Below, one piece after another: positions 61,532 to 64,000 of a DNA stretch of 64,000 nucleotides. Position numbers and translations under genes: made by a program. The stretch covers positions 218,274-282,273 of the forward strand of contig JAENYC010000001.1 of the NCBI GenBank assembly GCA_016841945.1, in the 5' to 3' direction. Each line of letters starts with the position of its first letter. Within the stretch, counting starts at the first letter, position 1. The notes beneath the pieces are model-generated. The model saw nothing but the letters and a program-made list of their open reading frames with translations, did not search any database and was not told the DNA's origin. This stretch comes from Haloplasma contractile. Lineage in GTDB: Bacteria > Bacillota_I > Bacilli_A > Haloplasmatales > Haloplasmataceae.

Positions 61532-64000
61532 TTAGTTCTTTCTATACCTAAATACTAACCCTCCCCCTACTAAAATTACTCCTATTATTCCACTAACAAG
61601 TAATACTTTTCCAATATTACTGTTATGCATATATGTTGCAGTCACAATAGTATCAGAAGTAATATCTTCGAATGTTGTATCCCATCCGCTAAATGTATAT
61701 CCTGTTCTTGTTGGGTCATTAGGTGCTGTTGCACTGTTACCATAATCTATTGTTTGGGTTTCTATTACCGTTCCGTCATAATCTTTAAATGTTACCGTAT
61801 AACTATTTATTGTATATTCTGCTGTTATTATTAAATCTCCCGTTATATTATCAAATGTTTTGTCCCAATCACTAAATGTATATCCTGCTCTTGTTGGGTC
61901 ATTAGGTGCTGTTGCACTGTTACCATAATCTATTGTTTGGGTTTCTATTACCGTTCCGTCATAATCTTTAAATGTTACCGTATAACTATTTATTGTATAT
62001 TCTGCTGTTATTATTAAATCTCCCGTTATATTATCAAATGTTTTGTCCCAATCACTAAATGTATATCCTGCTCTTGTTGGGTCATTAGGTGCTGTTGCAC
62101 TGTTACCATAATCTATTGTTTGGGTTTCTATTACCGTTCCGTCATAATCTTTAAATGTTACCGTATATTCATTGATTTCCCATTTAGCATACAATGTCAT
62201 ATCCGTTGTAATTAATGTCTCAAAATTAAATACAGTTGTTAAATCAACATCGGTATACCAGCCAACAAATGTATATCCTGTTTTAGTAGGTATGTCAGGC
62301 TCAGTAACAGTGGTACTATAATCAACATTCTCTTGAGTTATGGTACTACCTCCATTACTATTAAAAGATACAGTAACTTCATTTGGATGATAATCAGCGT
62401 AAAGTGTAAGATTACTTCTTATTGGCTGGGTAAAATCATATGATATATTCAAACTTGAATCTAAGTACCAACCATTAAAAGTATGATCAATTTTAGTTGG
62501 TGTAGGTGCAACTAATTTGTTTATATTATCCATCCAGTAGTTATTACCTGAATAAACGCCATATAAAATATCTTTATAACCATCATTATTTAAATCACTT
62601 GCATAAATTGACATAGGCATATTTGAATCAGAAAATGTTTCTTGTAATGAAAAAGAACCATCTTTATTATTTTGATATATCTTAATATAAGCATCTTGTG
62701 GATTTGCAATTAGAAGCTCTAAATAATTATCATTATTTAAATCTGATAAATAGAATTGAAAAGCAAAACTACTAATAATTAAAGATTGTGTAAAGGTATT
62801 ATCTCCTTTATTTAAATAAACATATAAATCACTATCAGAGCTGCAAACTATATCTAAATAATCATCATTATCGAGATCAGCTACAAATATATTACTAATT
62901 TCTGATTCTGATATGAGAGAAACTGCCTGAGCAAAAGTTCCATCTCCATTGTTTTCCATCCATTTTATATCAGTTGAAGTAGCAAAAACTATATCAATAC
63001 GTCCATCATGATTATAATCTATAGAATAAATCGCATTAATATTATCAGAAGATATTTCTGACATTTGTGTGAATGTTTCATTACCATTATTTAAATATCG
63101 CATAATTTGTTCTTTTCCTAAAATTATTACATCATCATATCCATCATTATTAATATCTATTACATCCATATTAATTAACATTAAATTTCTAGGATCAGAA
63201 ACGTTTGAAGAAATTGAAGCAATATTGATATTTGTGAAAGTATTGTCATGATTATTCTTTAACCAAGATATACCTATATGGCTATCATCGATTTTATAGT
63301 TAACAATAATATCTAAATAACCGTCATGATTAATATCAGAAACCTTTATTGTTGCAGGTCCTGTTAATGAAATAGTATGTTCTGTAAATATACCACCATC
63401 ATTATCAAACCATCTGATTGTATTACCAAGTAGATTACTAGTTATGATATCATTATATCCATCATTATTTAAATCAGCAGTTTGAATATTATATGTCATA
63501 CTAAAACTGTTATCACTTAATGCATGTTTGATAAATGACTGTGTAATATCATAAGAATTAACAGATGAGCCACCATTGCTGTCAAAATTAACTGTTATAT
63601 TCCATTTTGCATACAAGGTAATATTTTTAGGTGGTATTGTTGAAAATGTGAAAGGGTAAATTAGATTTCTATCACTGTACCAACCGGCAAAAGTATATCC
63701 TGTTTTTGTTGGTGCTGTTGGTGCTATTACATCTGTATCATAATCTTGTGTAATGCTTGTTACATCGCTTCCACCATTACTGTTAAAATCAATGGTATAT
63801 TGATTTATATTCCATTTTGCATATAACGTAATATCTTCTGCTGGCATCGTAGTAAATGTATATTCATTTGTTAACTCACTGTCACTGTACCAACCGGCAA
63901 AAGTATATCCTGTTTTTGTTGGTGCTGTTGGTGCTATTACATCTGTATCATAATCTTGTGTAATGCTTGTTACATCGCTTCCACCATTACTGTTAAAATC
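61532..64000 (-). CDS. Giant surface protein with InlB B-repeats and VCBS/FG-GAP repeats, 5' end outside window
   Basis: At least 823 residues; the frame is open at 64000 so the start and any signal peptide lie outside. From the edge: two 70-residue Listeria-Bacteroides repeats (NQYTIDFNSNGGSDVTS..GYTFAGWYSD); seven FG-GAP/VCBS repeats each with a DxNxDG-type calcium loop (DLNNDGYND, DINHDGYLD, DYNHDGRID); two more B-repeats; three 61-residue repeats (INSYTVTFKDYDGTVIETQ...); and a C-terminal membrane helix VLLVSGIIGVILVGGGLVF plus basic RYRKN. No LPXTG motif, so membrane-anchored by the helix. Adhesion or ligand binding, calcium-stabilised. Confidence 0.85.
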   Translation of the reverse strand, partial: DFNSNGGSDVTSITQDYDTDVIAPTAPTKTGYTFAGWYSDSELTNEYTFTTMPAEDITLYAKWNINQYTIDFNSNGGSDVTSITQDYDTDVIAPTAPTKTGYTFAGWYSDRNLIYPFTFSTIPPKNITLYAKWNITVNFDSNGGSSVNSYDITQSFIKHALSDNSFSMTYNIQTADLNNDGYNDIITSNLLGNTIRWFDNDGGIFTEHTISLTGPATIKVSDINHDGYLDIIVNYKIDDSHIGISWLKNNHDNTFTNINIASISSNVSDPRNLMLINMDVIDINNDGYDDVIILGKEQIMRYLNNGNETFTQMSEISSDNINAIYSIDYNHDGRIDIVFATSTDIKWMENNGDGTFAQAVSLISESEISNIFVADLDNDDYLDIVCSSDSDLYVYLNKGDNTFTQSLIISSFAFQFYLSDLNNDNYLELLIANPQDAYIKIYQNNKDGSFSLQETFSDSNMPMSIYASDLNNDGYKDILYGVYSGNNYWMDNINKLVAPTPTKIDHTFNGWYLDSSLNISYDFTQPIRSNLTLYADYHPNEVTVSFNSNGGSTITQENVDYSTTVTEPDIPTKTGYTFVGWYTDVDLTTVFNFETLITTDMTLYAKWEINEYTVTFKDYDGTVIETQTIDYGNSATAPNDPTRAGYTFSDWDKTFDNITGDLIITAEYTINSYTVTFKDYDGTVIETQTIDYGNSATAPNDPTRAGYTFSDWDKTFDNITGDLIITAEYTINSYTVTFKDYDGTVIETQTIDYGNSATAPNDPTRTGYTFSGWDTTFEDITSDTIVTATYMHNSNIGKVLLVSGIIGVILVGGGLVFRYRKN
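61650..62180 (-). repeat. Tandem array of 183-bp near-identical units
   Basis: The phrase tctattaccgttccgtcata starts at 61761, 61944 and 62127, a constant period of 183 bases (61 codons). Two units are essentially identical and the outer ones slightly diverged, so the array expands or contracts by unequal exchange. Confidence 0.9.
63672..64000 (-). repeat. Tandem 210-bp repeat at the right edge
   Basis: Sequence from 63672 recurs at 63882 with nearly no change (cactgtaccaaccggcaaaa in both), a 210-base (70-codon) unit that encodes one B-repeat and continues past the window. Confidence 0.85.

Noticed and set aside
61650..62180. CRISPR-like array
   Set aside because: Repeats are directly adjacent 183-base units inside a coding frame, with no short-repeat/spacer pattern and no cas genes.

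Overview
The window is AT-rich chromosomal DNA, densely packed with genes, from a low-GC Gram-positive lineage (Bacillota). Evidence for this is strong GGAGG-type ribosome binding sites, a T-box leader in front of hisS-aspS, a Firmicutes-type 6S RNA beside aspS, a gerA-gerC-gerB germinant-receptor operon, intrinsic terminators with U-tracts, and many lipobox and sortase-free surface proteins. TGA is used as a stop and tryptophan is TGG, so this is standard code 11 and not the Mycoplasma code. A relative of the Haloplasma/Erysipelotrichia/Acholeplasma-like branch is possible, but I cannot fix the genus.

Layout. 1-5.5 kb: a partial GH2 glycosidase overlapping a flavin reductase, TspO, a DUF4236/TPR protein, DegV and a TM2 protein. 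5.6-16.6 kb: a LytTR regulator with DUF3021, an MFS pump, an unknown membrane protein, HtpG, a phytol/dolichol-kinase-like enzyme, a BspA-type LRR lipoprotein, a ferritin-like protein and an M20 peptidase. 16.6-19.3 kb: flavodoxin, then a decayed LURP-one gene behind a promoter, a tiny leader ORF and an attenuator-like hairpin, then rarA. 19.4-23.4 kb: the germination operon. 23.4-30 kb: msrA, tcdA, a membrane protein, an AI-2E-type exporter, 6S RNA, aspS, hisS and the T-box. 30-35.8 kb: a frameshifted 5'-nucleotidase lipoprotein, a two-gene chromate transporter, and a Crp/Fnr regulator divergent from a cupin/split-permease/ferredoxin operon. 35.9-41.5 kb: small accessory genes (acetyltransferase, kinase-like protein, MerR regulator, cupins, methyltransferase). 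41.5-51.3 kb: one large minus-strand operon for oligopeptide import that also encodes two related lipoproteins, one with collagen-like triplets. 51.3-64 kb: an unrecognised 471-aa protein, a patatin phospholipase, tRNA-Asp, an OFA-type MFS transporter, a methyltransferase, a PadR pair, a DUF3810 metalloprotein, a DUF7309/DUF6930-like protein and a giant repeat-rich surface protein running off the right edge.

The most interesting features are regulatory. These are a leader-ORF attenuator in front of a pseudogene, a PadR-type palindrome that fills a promoter spacer, a MerR promoter with a 19-bp spacer, a Crp/Fnr palindrome placed for class II activation of a permease-ferredoxin operon, and three 10-bp-phased direct repeats in front of the lipoprotein/Opp operon. 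Two genes (the 5'-nucleotidase and the LURP-one gene) are interrupted, and a small basic ORF next to the latter also looks frameshifted. No insertion sequence, CRISPR array, prophage or rRNA was seen.
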